From assembly GCA_022747635.1 (NCBI GenBank), contig JAKTNV010000004.1, forward strand, positions 91,216,052-91,280,051: DNA of 64,000 nt, in the 5' to 3' direction. Numbering within the stretch: the first letter of the stretch is position 1; every line of letters starts with the position of its first letter. The stretch is from Hetaerina americana. Taxonomy: Eukaryota > Arthropoda > Insecta > Odonata > Calopterygidae. The notes below the pieces were generated by a model. That model worked only from the letters and a program-made list of their open reading frames with translations, did no database searches and was not told the origin of the DNA. Shown in pieces: positions 34,888 through 47,873 of the stretch. Made by a program: the position numbers and the translations under genes.

Positions 34888-37800
34888 AATATGTCATTAC
34901 AAAATTATACATATTCGAACACAACAGTATTCATAATTAAAAACTAGTTAATCGATAAAGAAAATCTGAGGCAAGCAATAATAATATTCAGCGATAAAAT
35001 CAAGGAAAGCAATGAATGGAAAGAGAAGGAACGAAAAATTCATATTTTTATGTCTCGTATTCACAGCATGAGGAAAGAATGCTTCCTCTGGATGTGGAAC
35101 TTGGACGGAGGAGAGGTTGGAGGTTTTGAGGGGGAAGGAGGCGCTCAGGGGGTGGAAGAGTAGCTCCGTTTCCAGGGGCGATTGCGAAGGCGCAAAATGG
35201 GTGGTTGCATGGAAGTGATATCGAGAATCCCTTAAAATTCTGACGAGTAAATGGTTTGGGGAGGTCGGTAAAATTAAGAGCTTGCCTTTTGTGGGCATAT
35301 TCGATTCCACGGAAGCCAATGGGTCCATCAGCAGCTGAGAGACTAGCGGCAATACAATGCTATACAATGTTGGAAATTTTTCCGCAAATTTATTTGCCAA
35401 AATTCTTAAATTAGAAAGCCATCAATTTTTATGGCAGATGAAGTTAGCATAATAACGAAACCTGCAAAATAACTTCATATACAATGCATCAAAATGTATT
35501 CTTGAACAGAACAGTAAGCAGTTTAGTTAATATTTTGAACATTTTAAATGAATGGGAAGAAAATACTTAAATAAATTGTATTACTTTTATATCCTACTTT
35601 TGCTTTGTGGAAATACTGAGAAACCTACACGTTAGTAGAAGTAAGGTCATGGCTAAGAGTAGGCAAGGATTTTAAATATCTCATTTAGATTAATCTAAAT
35701 AAAAAATCTTAAAATCTCAATGTTCAATACTGAATGACTTAGAATAGAGCTTTTTGGCATTTTTATCATACCACGCAAACTCCACCAGTTGAAGTTTACT
35801 ATTATCTGAACCCTTGTCCATCGTAACTTACAAAATATTTTTATATTAAAACAATTGAATTTGACTGGAAATAGAACGGAAAAATCCATCAATATAAAAA
35901 TACTTAAATTTGGAAAAAAGAATTCGATTTGAAATGGTCTCTATAAATAGTTTGGCGCTAACCTGCAAGCAAAATATGCCTCCTGATGCATTGATATGAG
36001 GAAGTCATTGTGAAGGTGGTCATTTCATGCCACGGTGAGCGGTCGATGAGGAGGAAAGTAGTGCAAGTTGAGCTGAAATTGGAAAGCAGACTCTTCCGCC
36101 GGAGATGATCACCACCGTGGTGGATAGATAGGTTATTATAGGGATTGTTGGAATGATGCAGGGCAGAATCAATTCCAAACCTTTTTAGACTTTCGAATCG
36201 GTGAAGAGAGGGGGGTAGGGCACCGGGAAACATTAAGGGCACCTCTAAGAGGAAGAATATGGAACCGTGGGAAGGGGAAACGGGGACACGCGAGAGAATT
36301 GGTCGAGGAGACAGCCGGAAGTGATGAGACGCCGTGGCCAGGGTCCCACAGGCGCCAGGTGGCCGAAGGGGGTGGGGGGGGGGTGAGCGGGATAGGTTTG
36401 GAGGTCATTGGTGGTGGGGTAGTTTTAAAATGGGTAGGGAGGGTATGTCGCGGCGGGCGTGCGTGTTATGATCCCCCGTGGCGAGAGAGGGCACAACTAC
36501 GGGGATCCCGCCCGAGGCCACGTCAAGGGGGTGGAGGCAGGTGGTGGTTGGTGGGAGAGGTACGGAGCGCATGGAAGGATCGGCTTCCAGATTGAAGAAA
36601 GAGGAAGCGGTGGCTGTGCCATTATTATCAATCTGGAGGAGGGAGGGTTGTCGGGGGAGGGGATGGAGCTGGAGAATCTAGTCGGGGTGCGTGATTTTGG
36701 GAGGTGCGGGGATGAACTCTCTCCGGGGGACTACTAAAGCTCTCGTTTATAAATTGCTTGACACCAGAATTCCCTACTTCATTACATTTTAATCGGAAGG
36801 CGAAATTGAAAACAATTCTTTCACCAAATAACTTCAGCGCAGACTCACGATGGGCATAGAGAACGTAAACACTGCTCTTTAGCCTTAAAGCTCTCGATCC
36901 TTAAACATAAATTGCGCTGAAAGAAACTTTAAAGCAACATTACAAAGACAGTAACGCCAACAAACTAACGTTAAACATTTTTATTTGGAAAAAGAGACAA
37001 AAATCCTATAATTTCAGATGGCAGTGATGGAGACGAAGATATTATTTTATTTGATGTGAAATTTGTATGGTTTTTTCTAAAATTGAACAGCCAATACATT
37101 TCAGTGCTCTGTTGCATCAATACTCTTCAAATATGTGACTTATGAGAAAATTCATCAAGTCCGCAAGAGAGAACGACAATGTCAAAAAAGTTTTCATTTT
37201 TCCATTGTTTAAAGTTCAACAGCCAAAAAAAAATGTTTCCATGGCTGGCCCAAAAATTCTCATCAAATCACCAGAGCTTACTTAATGGGGTAAAAAACGA
37301 ATAAAGTTACAACAATCGATTGCCTGGTTATTCGATTCCTTGATAGCATACAAGTCTATTCATCTGAGGTGCAAACTAATGGAACAACAGGCAAAGGAGG
37401 ATATACTTCCATCGGTGAAGTATAGACGATACGGGCGTAGCTTTTAAGGTATATTTGCACGCATGACTATTTCCTTTCCTCGCAACCTTATCTAGGAGGC
37501 AGACGAGCAGGCATGGAGCGCAGTCGCCACCGCAGCAACGTGGAAATGGAACCATACAAGAGGCAAAGAGGCGGGGAGGGGGGAACTGAACGGTTCTGGA
37601 GGGAGTGACGAATCAGTGTGCGCGCCTCGGGGTATGCGGGAGAGAGACTGGGGGGGCGTGGGTAGAGAGAGAGGGGGTGGTATAATTTTGCGGGTGGGGA
37701 GAGATGAATGCTGAGAGGCGGAAATCCCTCGAAAGGTTTCCAGGGAGGATTTGCACTGCGGTAGCCATTTGGATACCTTTCATTTTGGACAATATTATTC

Positions 37801-40800
37801 ATATCGAATTAAAAATTTTATTTTTAGTAAAGAATAAATGCCTTGCCTTCTAACAATGCTCGATAGGCCCAAAGCGGTGATTCCAGTGAATTCTCTAAAG
37901 AAGCTGTTTATGTTCCTAAATTTTCGTTTCTATGATTACAAGCGTAAATGTAATTTTTGTTGATAAAGAACTGAATATTTCAGAAATTCTTGATTCCTAA
38001 ACGCCATCAGTTTTATTGATTTTATAAAATTAAGATATATATGCATACACGTTCTTTGATGGCGCTAAGCTAAAGCAAAACAAAAAATAGAAACGAGTCG
38101 GGAGCATTTAGGGGTCTGCTATGCTGATTAAAAAAATAGTTGTACCTATACAAAGACTATGTAAAATTGGCATAATTTTGCATTATAATGCAACATTATT
38201 AGATAACATCGTCTTACCAATAGGACAGTAGGGAGAAAAATATTTGCATATGAATTTAATTCATCTGAGCCGGTGTAATGACTTGTGGTCAGCATAAAAT
38301 ATTCTGCGGTATTATGAATAATGCATCGTTTTATATTTTTCAATGCAAAATATATTGTCACGGTAAATTTATTGCAGAAATTTACAGAATTATCTTCATG
38401 GTGTAAATTATGAGTCTAGAAATTCACAATGCCTTTGGTGTCCTAATATTTGATCTCCTGGCTTTTTAAGTAGGCTTTCAAATTTAACTTTTGATCCTAA
38501 ACTAAATGTTTAATAGTGACTACGCGAATTCACCTTAGTCTGTGAAAACTCTATGGATCACAGTTGAGTCATGTGCATGAAGAGTCACGTATCAAGGTAT
38601 TCCTCCTTCGCGTACCTCACTTCTAAAAAATGGAAATTCAAAGAAGATTTAATGTGACAATATTTGCTCGAGTCGCTAAAACACAAGATCCAAAAGAATA
38701 CTACTCAATTAGTGGTTCCTATGAAACTTAAGACGCATCTGATGTGTGTTCCGCCCCTGCAAAAAGATTCGCAGGAATGATGTAAACCCAAAGTTTCTGG
38801 TAGGTTTTGGGAATTCATTCAAATGCAATGTAACGTGTATAGAATTTACTTAAGGAAGGATACACTTCCAGAAGGTTCAAAGGTAACAGGGAGAAGAGGG
38901 GAGGCCATGCCTGGAGTTTTGAAGTTTAATTTGGAGTTTGAGAGGGATTTGCGGAACTCCGCGTGCAATGGAGGGGGCTATGGGCAGTGGCGCCCCCGCC
39001 GACGATGCAAAGGGGATTCGTTACTCCGCGAGTGTGTCCTGTGTGGAGGGAATAAAATGTAAGCGCGGTTACTTCTGGGAGTTTACTCATTATTCGGGAA
39101 AGCATTTTGCAATTTTCCATGCTTTATTAAAACACCTGACGGGTTTCAATGTTCTCACATCATTATCAAAACTACTCACTTGGTGTACCATTTATATTAA
39201 TGTGAGAATATCAAAATCAGTCAACTGTGTTATTAAAGTGTGGAGAATTACGTGTTTTTCCATAATAACTCATCTGTGAATATTTTGAGTACGTTGCGTC
39301 GTTTCCAAAGCAAATTTAAGAAGGGAAATTTCGAAAAAAAATTTTGTATGTGTTTGTAATGTATTTTTTAGGCTGCGGCGTCTCCGGAGGCCCTCTCTCA
39401 TTATTTTGTAGAATTTCTAGATATTTATATTTCATTTTTTTGTCTGGATTGGAAAATATATAAATTGTTTGCTGACGGAGAGAGGGGAGATAAATCCTTA
39501 AGTAATAGATATAAAAAGTGTTAAAACAGAGTAACAGGATACAGAAATTTTTCAATAATTTTCTCACAGAAGTAAGAAACTAGATAGAGTTTAACCAATT
39601 GCCAATTTATTCTGAAAAAGTTTTAAAAGAGCCGAAGAAGGCGATATAAACTAATTGAGTATTAATCAAGCTCACTAAATTAGGAGGTAGGAAATGCATA
39701 CTTTTGTTTTTTCAACAGAATTTTCATCACAACTCAAATATTAATGAAAAATGATAACACGAACCTTCTGCTAAAACAAGAGATATTTCAGAAAATTCCA
39801 TGTTCGTGATAAATATTTCTGACTTCTGAAATATCAGTATTCAAAACCTCTAATATTTAAATGGAGAAATCTGGCAAAAATTCAATTACTTTGCTGTATT
39901 CTTTTCGGGAAGATAGAAAATATATACAGTGTCGATTACACACGTTACCACTACTGTTTTTTTTTTACTCTCCGTCAACTGTATTAACGAAGAGATTGTG
40001 TTTTGTATGCGCAAAAGATACCGAAATTCTGAAAGTATAACACGTAAAATATTACAGCGCTGTGGCGAAATTGACGCCAATATTTCTGCAAATTCGAGTT
40101 TAACATTCCTGAACGATTTATCCCTCGCGGACAGAGAGGAATTATTTCCCTTGGTCTTTCGTCATCGGTAGCATCTTCTCCTGCTTAATGCCTAGGGTGA
40201 ATTAGTAGGCACGAGAGAATTTAAATGTTGGGTCAAACGGAAGGCACTCTGGGACGGCGAGAGGGATGGGGAGGAGGGAGAAATGTGATCCCCCGGGAAA
40301 GGAGTATGAGGAAATACAAGCAATGCGACCCTCGGCAAGAGCACACCAATACGTTTTGCATCGATATTAACCACCAAACCCATATTGCGTGTGGGTGATA
40401 GCTCTAATTTATCGGCGGGTTGTTGGCAAGGTATTTCAAATAGCACGAGAGAGGTTAGAGTGGGACGAGTGGGTGAATGGGATAGGAGGAAGGGTAGACT
40501 ATCATATAGACATAAATAAGGGGAGTGGGAGCGATGACGTTGGTGAGGGGCTGTAACGGAAGGGATGGAGACTAAATTTATTGGGGACACGGCAGGGAAT
40601 GCTTTGAGAGCGCACGCGGTTTTAAAAGGTTAAGACGCGGGCTGGGGATTGGGGAGGTTCGGGAGGCATGAAAATATTATCAAATGAATAACGGAGGGCG
40701 AGGAAAGGCGACGGATACATCGGAAGCGGGGAGAGGAAGGAAATGGGAGGAGATCAAACTGAGGTGCGGTTAATTGCGAATAGACAGGTATGCGTGTGTT

Positions 40801-42269
40801 TGGGTGCGTGTGTATGCGCGTGAGTGTGAATTAGGGAAAACGGGATTGTGGCGTGGAGCGAACTTGTCCAACACAGCTAAAATATTTTGGTAGTCAACCA
40901 AAATTTTCTCCTGCAAAGATGTTAAATAAATTATTGATCTGAAAAACTCACGTTTATACAAGAAATTTTTGCTGAAACCGCATGAAATTTAATACAATAA
41001 TTCTATCTCTGCAAGCTAAGAATATGAATGATTTAGACTCTTGTTTGTTTCACTTTAGCAAATAAACACGACCAACTTGATACATTGTCACCTTTTTTGG
41101 TGATGGAAGTTGTCGTAATAGATAATGCTACAAGGCTTTCAGAAAATATATACGACAAAAATATCAAAAGTATTAAGTGTTACCGAGTCACATTATGTAT
41201 GCATAATATTTGTCCATAATAATTAAAGAAAATGTAAGCTGATATTGATGTTTATTTTTCGTATGCTTTCGAAATACCTGGCAATAATTACGTTATCACT
41301 ACTGATGCATATTAGTACATATTTATATTGTCTATGGACACTCATAAAATTCTTTGTAGTAAGTAAGGCGCTATAGTTTAACCTTCCTTAAAGAACTTTA
41401 AAAAGGGATCAATTTGTTTTAAGCAACATTTATGAAAGTAATTCAAAATGTCCACTTTATGTGCTAAATCTGACTGAACCCTCAGATAATTTTGCTTGAA
41501 GGGTAACACAGACGACAATTTTGTGGCTGGTTTAATGAAATTAGTAACACGGTTGGAATGCTAAGACTTGAAATTTTTACACAATATGATTGGCTGTATT
41601 ATATGAACCTAATGCACTTGTTCCGAGAATCGATACGCTCCATATCGATAGGTACCGAGCTCAGAGGATGCTTTTCAAAAATATTATGGGCTGTTGAGTA
41701 TTTTTAACAAGTTTTTGACCGCCAAAATAAAAAAATCTGCTGATATTTTCCTCTCAGGACATTTTCCGAGGATAACGTATGCCCGTACGATAGCACGAAA
41801 AGAACCCAGGCAGTAGGGACGAATGACAGTCGATATTGGTGATACACTAGCAGAAAGAAATAATCTCAATATGGGAAACGAGAAAGGGATTTCATACCGA
41901 CAGAGAAAGCGAAAGCTTTCAAAATTTACATATGTGAGGAGAATGAGAAGGATAAGCTTTGACGTTGGAGTTAAAATGAAGAGAACAGCAGAAGCACGCA
42001 TTTTTGGCAAATATATTGGACATCTTCAAAGCGGAATAAAGACTGGAAATTGAATTAAAATGATTGTGTTGAAATAATTGAGAACTAGAATTGTAAGAAG
42101 TAGGAAAGTAGAGTTTTAGGCCAGAGAGTAGTAGAAAAGTGAACATGTGAAATGTCTATTAAATGGCACTGGCAAATTCGATCTCGTTGGACCATTTAAC
42201 GATAAAAGTTTTCACCTGCTAAGAGTGTGGATTGACTCCACTTGATATTTAGCATTAAACTTTAAAAAA
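34888..42269. other. Unannotated stretch with purine-rich islands
   Basis: No gene recognised. Purine-rich + strand islands lie at about 35090-35170, 36190-36730, 37560-37720 and 40240-40780. The rest is AT-rich. Open frames over the islands are low-complexity. Confidence 0.5.
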
Positions 42270-43000
42270 CGATTGGTGATGAAATTTCGAAATGAGAGTA
42301 CTTACCTGCCGTACAGCTACTGTACTAGAAACACCGAAATAGAAAGTATTGAATTTATCAAATACTATGGCGTTATCCTCACCCAAGACTTCTCTTGCCA
42401 GAAACTCACACGGAGAATATATGGAAAAGCTAGCAAAAAATTAGGATTTATTAGAAGAGTATTGGGGAAGTCTGATGAAAAGTTGAAGAGTAATGTCACC
42501 TCGCGGTAGTTCGGATTAATTTAGGATATGCTGCAAGTGTATGGGATCCTCATGAGGTTGGATTGATTATCGATGTGGATCGTTGCAGCATAGGGGAACT
42601 AGATTTGTGAAACACTAATGATAAACTTAGTAGCTTATTATTATTAGTAGTATAAGCAATATTATCAGAGGATCTAGGTTGAAAATTACTTACGGAGCGA
42701 AGATTAAATTGATTTAATATCTTGCGTAAATTGATAGGATTCCTCTTTTTGCAATGAGGTTGGAAGTGCATTATTAGCTCCATCGTACTACGATAGGAGG
42801 GACTGGGCAGATAAAAAGAACGGATATTTTAAAGATGCCATATTTCCTTTTAACGAATAAAGATCGGAATGACCTTTTCCTACCGTGCTATGTGGAAAAA
42901 GTATTTTGTACCAAAAGCACGAGGTCTGTTGTGTAATAATCCGCTACCACACACCTTGGAGGTGACTTGCAGATACTTTGTATTTATAATAAAATATAAT
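42270..43000 (+). pseudogene. CR1/Jockey-type LINE relic (end of reverse transcriptase)
   Basis: The translation starts with FRNESTYLPYSYCTRNTEIE and SIEFIKYYGVILTQDFS, then KASKKLGFIRRVLGKSDEKLK (42276-42491). After a stop and frame change comes LGYAASVWDPHEVGLIIDVD (about 42523-42582). Further on lie TERRLN and LAPSYYDRRDWADKK (about 42776-42820). These are the standard blocks after the catalytic centre in CR1/Jockey-clade LINEs: KYLGV, KA.KKLGF..R, LEYAS.VWDPH and the RR-rich tail. The catalytic domain upstream is not visible, so the copy is 5'-truncated, and several stops make it inactive. The final 'cttgcagatactttgtatttat' before an A/T tail fits a LINE end. Confidence 0.8.
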
Positions 43001-46000
43001 AACTCAACAAGTGGATAAATAACTGCGATTTGAGCGACGATTGATGATTACTGACCTGGCTGATAAATTTTCTCTTTTGTTGAACGGAGCACCGATTTTC
43101 CGTGACAGAATTTTACGAAAAAAATCGGATATCACAAATTTCGTTCAAGGTTGGTACCTGAAAGATTGTCATACCAACACAAAGAGCAAAGAATGTTTTT
43201 TGGACGAGATTTTTTTAACTACTAGCGACAAGATGGAGATTGTACCTAACGAATATTTCATCTTCTTGCACTTCAAACAGTGGCTTGGTGTACAACGGTT
43301 TGGAGAGAATCAATAACCCAAGACTGCCGTGTTGGTTATTAATATATTTTCTCAAAGATGAGTATTCTGAAGTAGATTAATTCAAGGGAACACATGAGGT
43401 AGTTATGAAATGAAATGAAAGAAGGAATAAGACATTAGCAACCATTAATATCTAGGGACACTAATTGCAGTTTCATATCCACCATGGGAAATCAAAAATA
43501 TAAATTATGCAAAATGAATGAGATATCTAGAAATTAACGAAATTTAAAAAAAATCATAGAAAATATGCGCTTTGATCGCTTTATCAAAGGTCAGATAAAA
43601 CGGTTTAAGAATATTTTCAGATTACAACAGAGTAATAAACGTCTTGGAGATATTCATTTTTGTACTATTATGAACTAATTTTACCATAGGGGATATTATA
43701 TCCTTTATTAATTGATTAGATTGGTTGTCAATGTATCCATTCAAAATATATACAAGATAACTATTAATAATGTAAAATTAAAAATGATGCTCGTAGTTTC
43801 ACAACTATTTTAGCAAATGTATCTTAAATACTCAGGATTTTGGACATGTAACATAGAGACCCTATTGTATTCCCTTCAGAACAAAAAAGGGAATAAAAAA
43901 ATTTGTATTATACAGGAATCCTGTATAGCTCAACTTAAAATAGCCCTTTTTTAAGCTGTAGAAACCTATGAAGCATTTATTATCGGATTTCGAATTTTGA
44001 TATCATATTATCTAAAACGCTATCTATTCCAATTATTGAGATTTCCTTCGAAAATAAAATGGAATGTTTGACAGAAACGACATAAATCTATTGGTGAAGT
44101 AAAAAATTCACCCAAAATATCAGTTAAATTAAATTTATTTCTCTTGTATTTAATGCGAGATCATATGAAAAAATAGAGAGACAATGGAAGCACTATGGGC
44201 AATGACTGACTATGAACAAATAAAAGTGTTTGGAAAATATTTGTTCAACAAATATTGTTTTGAAAGGGAAGCTGAGACACCCATGATGCAAAGGGAAAGG
44301 TTGGGCGGGGCCGCTGAGGAAACACCGAATAAATATGTTCGCGGATCAAAGTGATTAATGCGATGCTCCTTGGTTGGTTAAGAAAAGAGCATATGGGGGT
44401 GATTGTGAAACAACGGGATGGTAAAGAATGGTTAATGTAAGAATGGGGGACTTAAAATATGGTTTTTGGAAATTTGAAGTATTCTCAGACGCTTTTGTTT
44501 CGTGGACACGGATACCCACAGGTAGCAAAAGGATGTTTCAAAATATTTATCATGCAAGAAAGAAGAGATGCTTGTGAATTTCAATCTTCCGCACGTGAGA
44601 TGCTCGCGTTGATAATTATATCATGCAAAGATAACCCTGTGAACGGCCTCTTGATGGAATTGATACCTCTTTCTGCAAAAAAATTATTTTTCACTTTAAT
44701 TATTTTTTCCACAGTATTTTTAAATCACTCTAGCGAATAAATGCCATTGCTTTCTGAGCATTAATTATTTTATTAACCTATAATACCTACTGTTAATGTA
44801 GATTACTGGTGTATACGAATAGGTGAAAATATAATCATCACCCCAATCACAGGTCATATACGTATGGAAGGTAGAATTTGTAATATCCCTCAGAATTATT
44901 ACAATTTCTTATCGAGTAGACTCCATGTTGTTTGCCCTGGTTTAATCTCGTCTTCCGTTTTAAACACCTTCCACCAGCCTTCAAGCTGTATACGACAAGC
45001 CTATACTCTTCTTTACTCTACCCTTATTGAAAATATCCAAAAGGTACTAGAATTGTTACCCTAAGATAAAATGGAATACGATTGTTGAGAAATTATTTTT
45101 GAAAATAGAGTAAGTGCTGTGACGCATTCTATTATTAAATTTGAAATATTTAAAAAGTTTTTTCCATATTATTTACAGACGGATTTTTTTCGTGATGGAA
45201 CTTAGTCACCGTTAAGAAAGGCTTTGAAAAAATCCAGTGCGCCATTATATTAGAGTGTATCCGTAGCAATCTGTTATATTGGCATGCTTATTTTTTGTTA
45301 ATGAAATGGGAAAGGTGAAAGGAAAGGAAATCACTCTAAAGGCAGACGGGAAAGATGTTAGTTGACTCTATGAGGTGGAAAACGGTTTTCTCACAGGTTT
45401 TTCAGCTGCTTGTAAGTTAAATTGGAATGCCACAATGTCATCACCTATTTGGTACTTATAAGAGTAATTCTCGAAATTAGAACCAAGTAGCGATGGTGAA
45501 AATAATTTTTCTTTGAATTGTAGCATTTTTCTTCCATCATAATCTTATTCCAATCCACTTTAAGTGGCCATGCAATTACGTGCATCCTATTTGCATGCAA
45601 AATTATGCATGATAAACTTCCACAAGCATAATTTCAGATAATATTGTCCAAGAATGTGATTCAACATTAATATCCTCCCTAATGATGAGGGTCTGTGTAC
45701 ATTTGTAGGCTGAGAACGATGTAATCGTCAATATTCCACTCGTATTGCACAATAATTCCAGATTATAAATGCCACGTCATGCTTCAAACTTAACATAAAA
45801 AATTAATTTACTTAACAACATATTTACGATGAATAAACTACACGCGCTAACTACTTAAGAAAGATTTTTCAGAAGAAACGATCAATGTTCTTTGTATCCA
45901 CATGGCATGAATATTTTGGGACTCATTCCGGAAAATTAAAAGATACTGAATAAAGCATATGGCTTAATTATTAAAGTATCATAAGAGCCACACAAATTTG

Positions 46001-46483
46001 AGATATAACTTGAAATTTAAGCAATAAATATAATTCTCTTTACCTTGAAACTGTAATACAATTTCATGTATTTGAAATAAAATCTTGCGAGAAAGCATGC
46101 ATGTAAGTTCTGTTGCTACATAAACCTGTTAATCTTAAGATAGCCATCAATGACTTACGATCACATACAAAATAATTCATTGAGATTTATACGGTAAACA
46201 CTACGAAGTTATGCCTTATAGTTAGAAACATTGATTTTCCCTTCATAATTCATTGATAATGTACCACGCATCGTGCCAAATATTTAAGAGAATACGAAAC
46301 ATGTATTTGTAATTTACACGAGCTTGAGCGCGGAAGCAACATACCATTGGATAGGGTAGCACAAAGAGAACAGCCAAAGATACACACACACAGATAGAGA
46401 CAGCATGAGGGCAAGAGAGCAAGGAAGCAAGCCTTAGTTGCCCATTGAGTCGCGGTGTTTAAAATTTCATTTGCTTCGTTTAC
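43001..46483. other. Unannotated AT-rich stretch
   Basis: No recognisable element. Open frames near 43041-43316 and 44459-44740 are about 90 codons long, with no motif or supporting context. Confidence 0.5.
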
Positions 46484-46615
46484 CTTGCTGGGAGAGCCAT
46501 CGGCGCGATCCCGAGTCCCCGATCCCCGGTTCGCTCCTCGCATTGGTGCCGTCACGGTACTCACCAACGGGGCTCTCCTCGTTCCAAAGGGAGTCATCGA
46601 GGGTGTACTCTGCCT
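46484..46615 (-). CDS. Candidate internal exon with two alternative in-frame donors
   Basis: On the minus strand a long pyrimidine-rich tract (about 46620-46710) ends in the strong acceptor 'gcttttcag'. The open sequence that follows starts AEYTLDDSLWNEESPV. A first donor, GTTG|gtgagt, lies after 51 bases (intron would start at 46564). A second donor, CAAG|gtaaac, lies after 132 bases (intron from 46483). Both lengths are multiples of three and leave the same phase. Use of the far donor would add 27 residues (GEYRDGTNARSEPGIGDSGS...) without shifting the frame. The codons are GC-rich at third positions in an AT-rich region. The peptide is not one I recognise, and no neighbouring exons are seen in the window. 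The tract before the acceptor is also a (GA)n-type microsatellite on the + strand, so the acceptor could be accidental. Confidence 0.45.
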
Positions 46616-47169
46616 CTGAAAAGCGTTGCGAAGGAAGAAAGAGAGGAAAAGAGAGAAAGAGAGAGAGTGAGAGGAAAATATAAGAGAAGAGAGAGAGAGA
46701 GAGATAGACGGGGAAGGAGGGGGTGGGATGGATGTTTCGTGAGGGAAGGATTAGGGAGAGGGAAAGGGGTTTGGTTGAATTAGACATGATGATAATGATG
46801 GTTTACTCAAAAGAATTTCTTCAGACATTTCTATCAGTTTGGTAAATATTTTTCCCTTCTAAATCATCCTATCACTTACGTTTTTTTTCAATTTATAGCT
46901 ATAAATTTGGTAATCATCATGATAAATATAAATTGTTTTTGCTCTTTTACCTTTAATGTAATATATTTCAATAATTTTCGGACCTATTTTACTATCACTC
47001 GTACTAAAACAATACACAATTTGATGCAGATAGTTTGGTTTAGGTGATCAAAAAATAATACCTAAAAGCAATTGACATGCAAATCATTATGATACATTTG
47101 ATAATTTATTTCAGAAGAGTTTTTTGAATAAAGCACTGAAAAGCTCATTCATATGATTTTCCTAGGGGG
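46616..47169. other. Polypyrimidine (minus strand) tract and AT-rich sequence
   Basis: The + strand is GA-rich (GAGAGA, AGGGGG) to about 46770, then AT-rich. Nothing else seen. Confidence 0.6.
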
Positions 47170-47325
47170 TTATTATATACATATATATACATGTATATGT
47201 ATACATATATATATATTTATATGCATATACATACATGTATATATAAATATATGCATATACATACATATAAATATATACATATATTTATATACACATATAT
47301 ATGTATGTATACACACATATAGTAC
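47170..47325. repeat. Degenerate TATA/CATA minisatellite
   Basis: Irregular array of words such as 'atatgcatatacatacat' and 'ataaatatatacatat', for example twice near 47220 and 47252. More complex than the plain (TA)n tracts elsewhere in the window. Confidence 0.85.
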
Positions 47326-47845
47326 ATATTATTGGACACACAAAAAATGTTGCTTTAATATTTCAAGTAAACACGAAATACCAAACATTGGCAGCAATCA
47401 TTTACAATACCGACACAGTTCCATTGTGATTTCACGGGAGGCTGAAAAAGAAGCCTAGTTTATCTAATCATAGGAAAATACTTATATAAAGCAGAAAATG
47501 ACGTCTATTTTTTATTTATCACGGATTCATATTGCTATGATATTAAACATTTTATCCGAATAATTTAGCTAAAGAAGTTTGCCTATGGTTTCTTAAAATC
47601 GATCGAAACTTATGTAATAGTTAATCTGATATAAATTACTACTTCGCACGTTAAGTAAGAAAATAATAAAATAAAATAAATCATTTAAAACTTATGCATA
47701 CAAATGATATGCAGATTTAAAAAATAAAAAGTATATTAATTGCTCCTCACATTAATAATCAGTAGCACAAGACTGCAGCATATAATCTACCGTAATATTT
47801 TGGAATTGGAAACGACGACCAACCTCAGAATGACCGTCATGAATT

Positions 47846-47873
47846 GGTTAGGTTAAGGTAGGTTAGGTTGGGC
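47846..47873 (+). repeat. Short degenerate (TTAGG)n telomere-like stretch
   Basis: Reads as GGTTA GGTTA AGGTA GGTTA GGTTG GG, five near-perfect pentamers of the arthropod telomere repeat. Only about 25 bases, so it is an interstitial trace and not a telomere. Confidence 0.6.

Noticed and set aside
47846..47873. Chromosome end
   Set aside because: Only about 25 bases of degenerate repeat with ordinary sequence on both sides.
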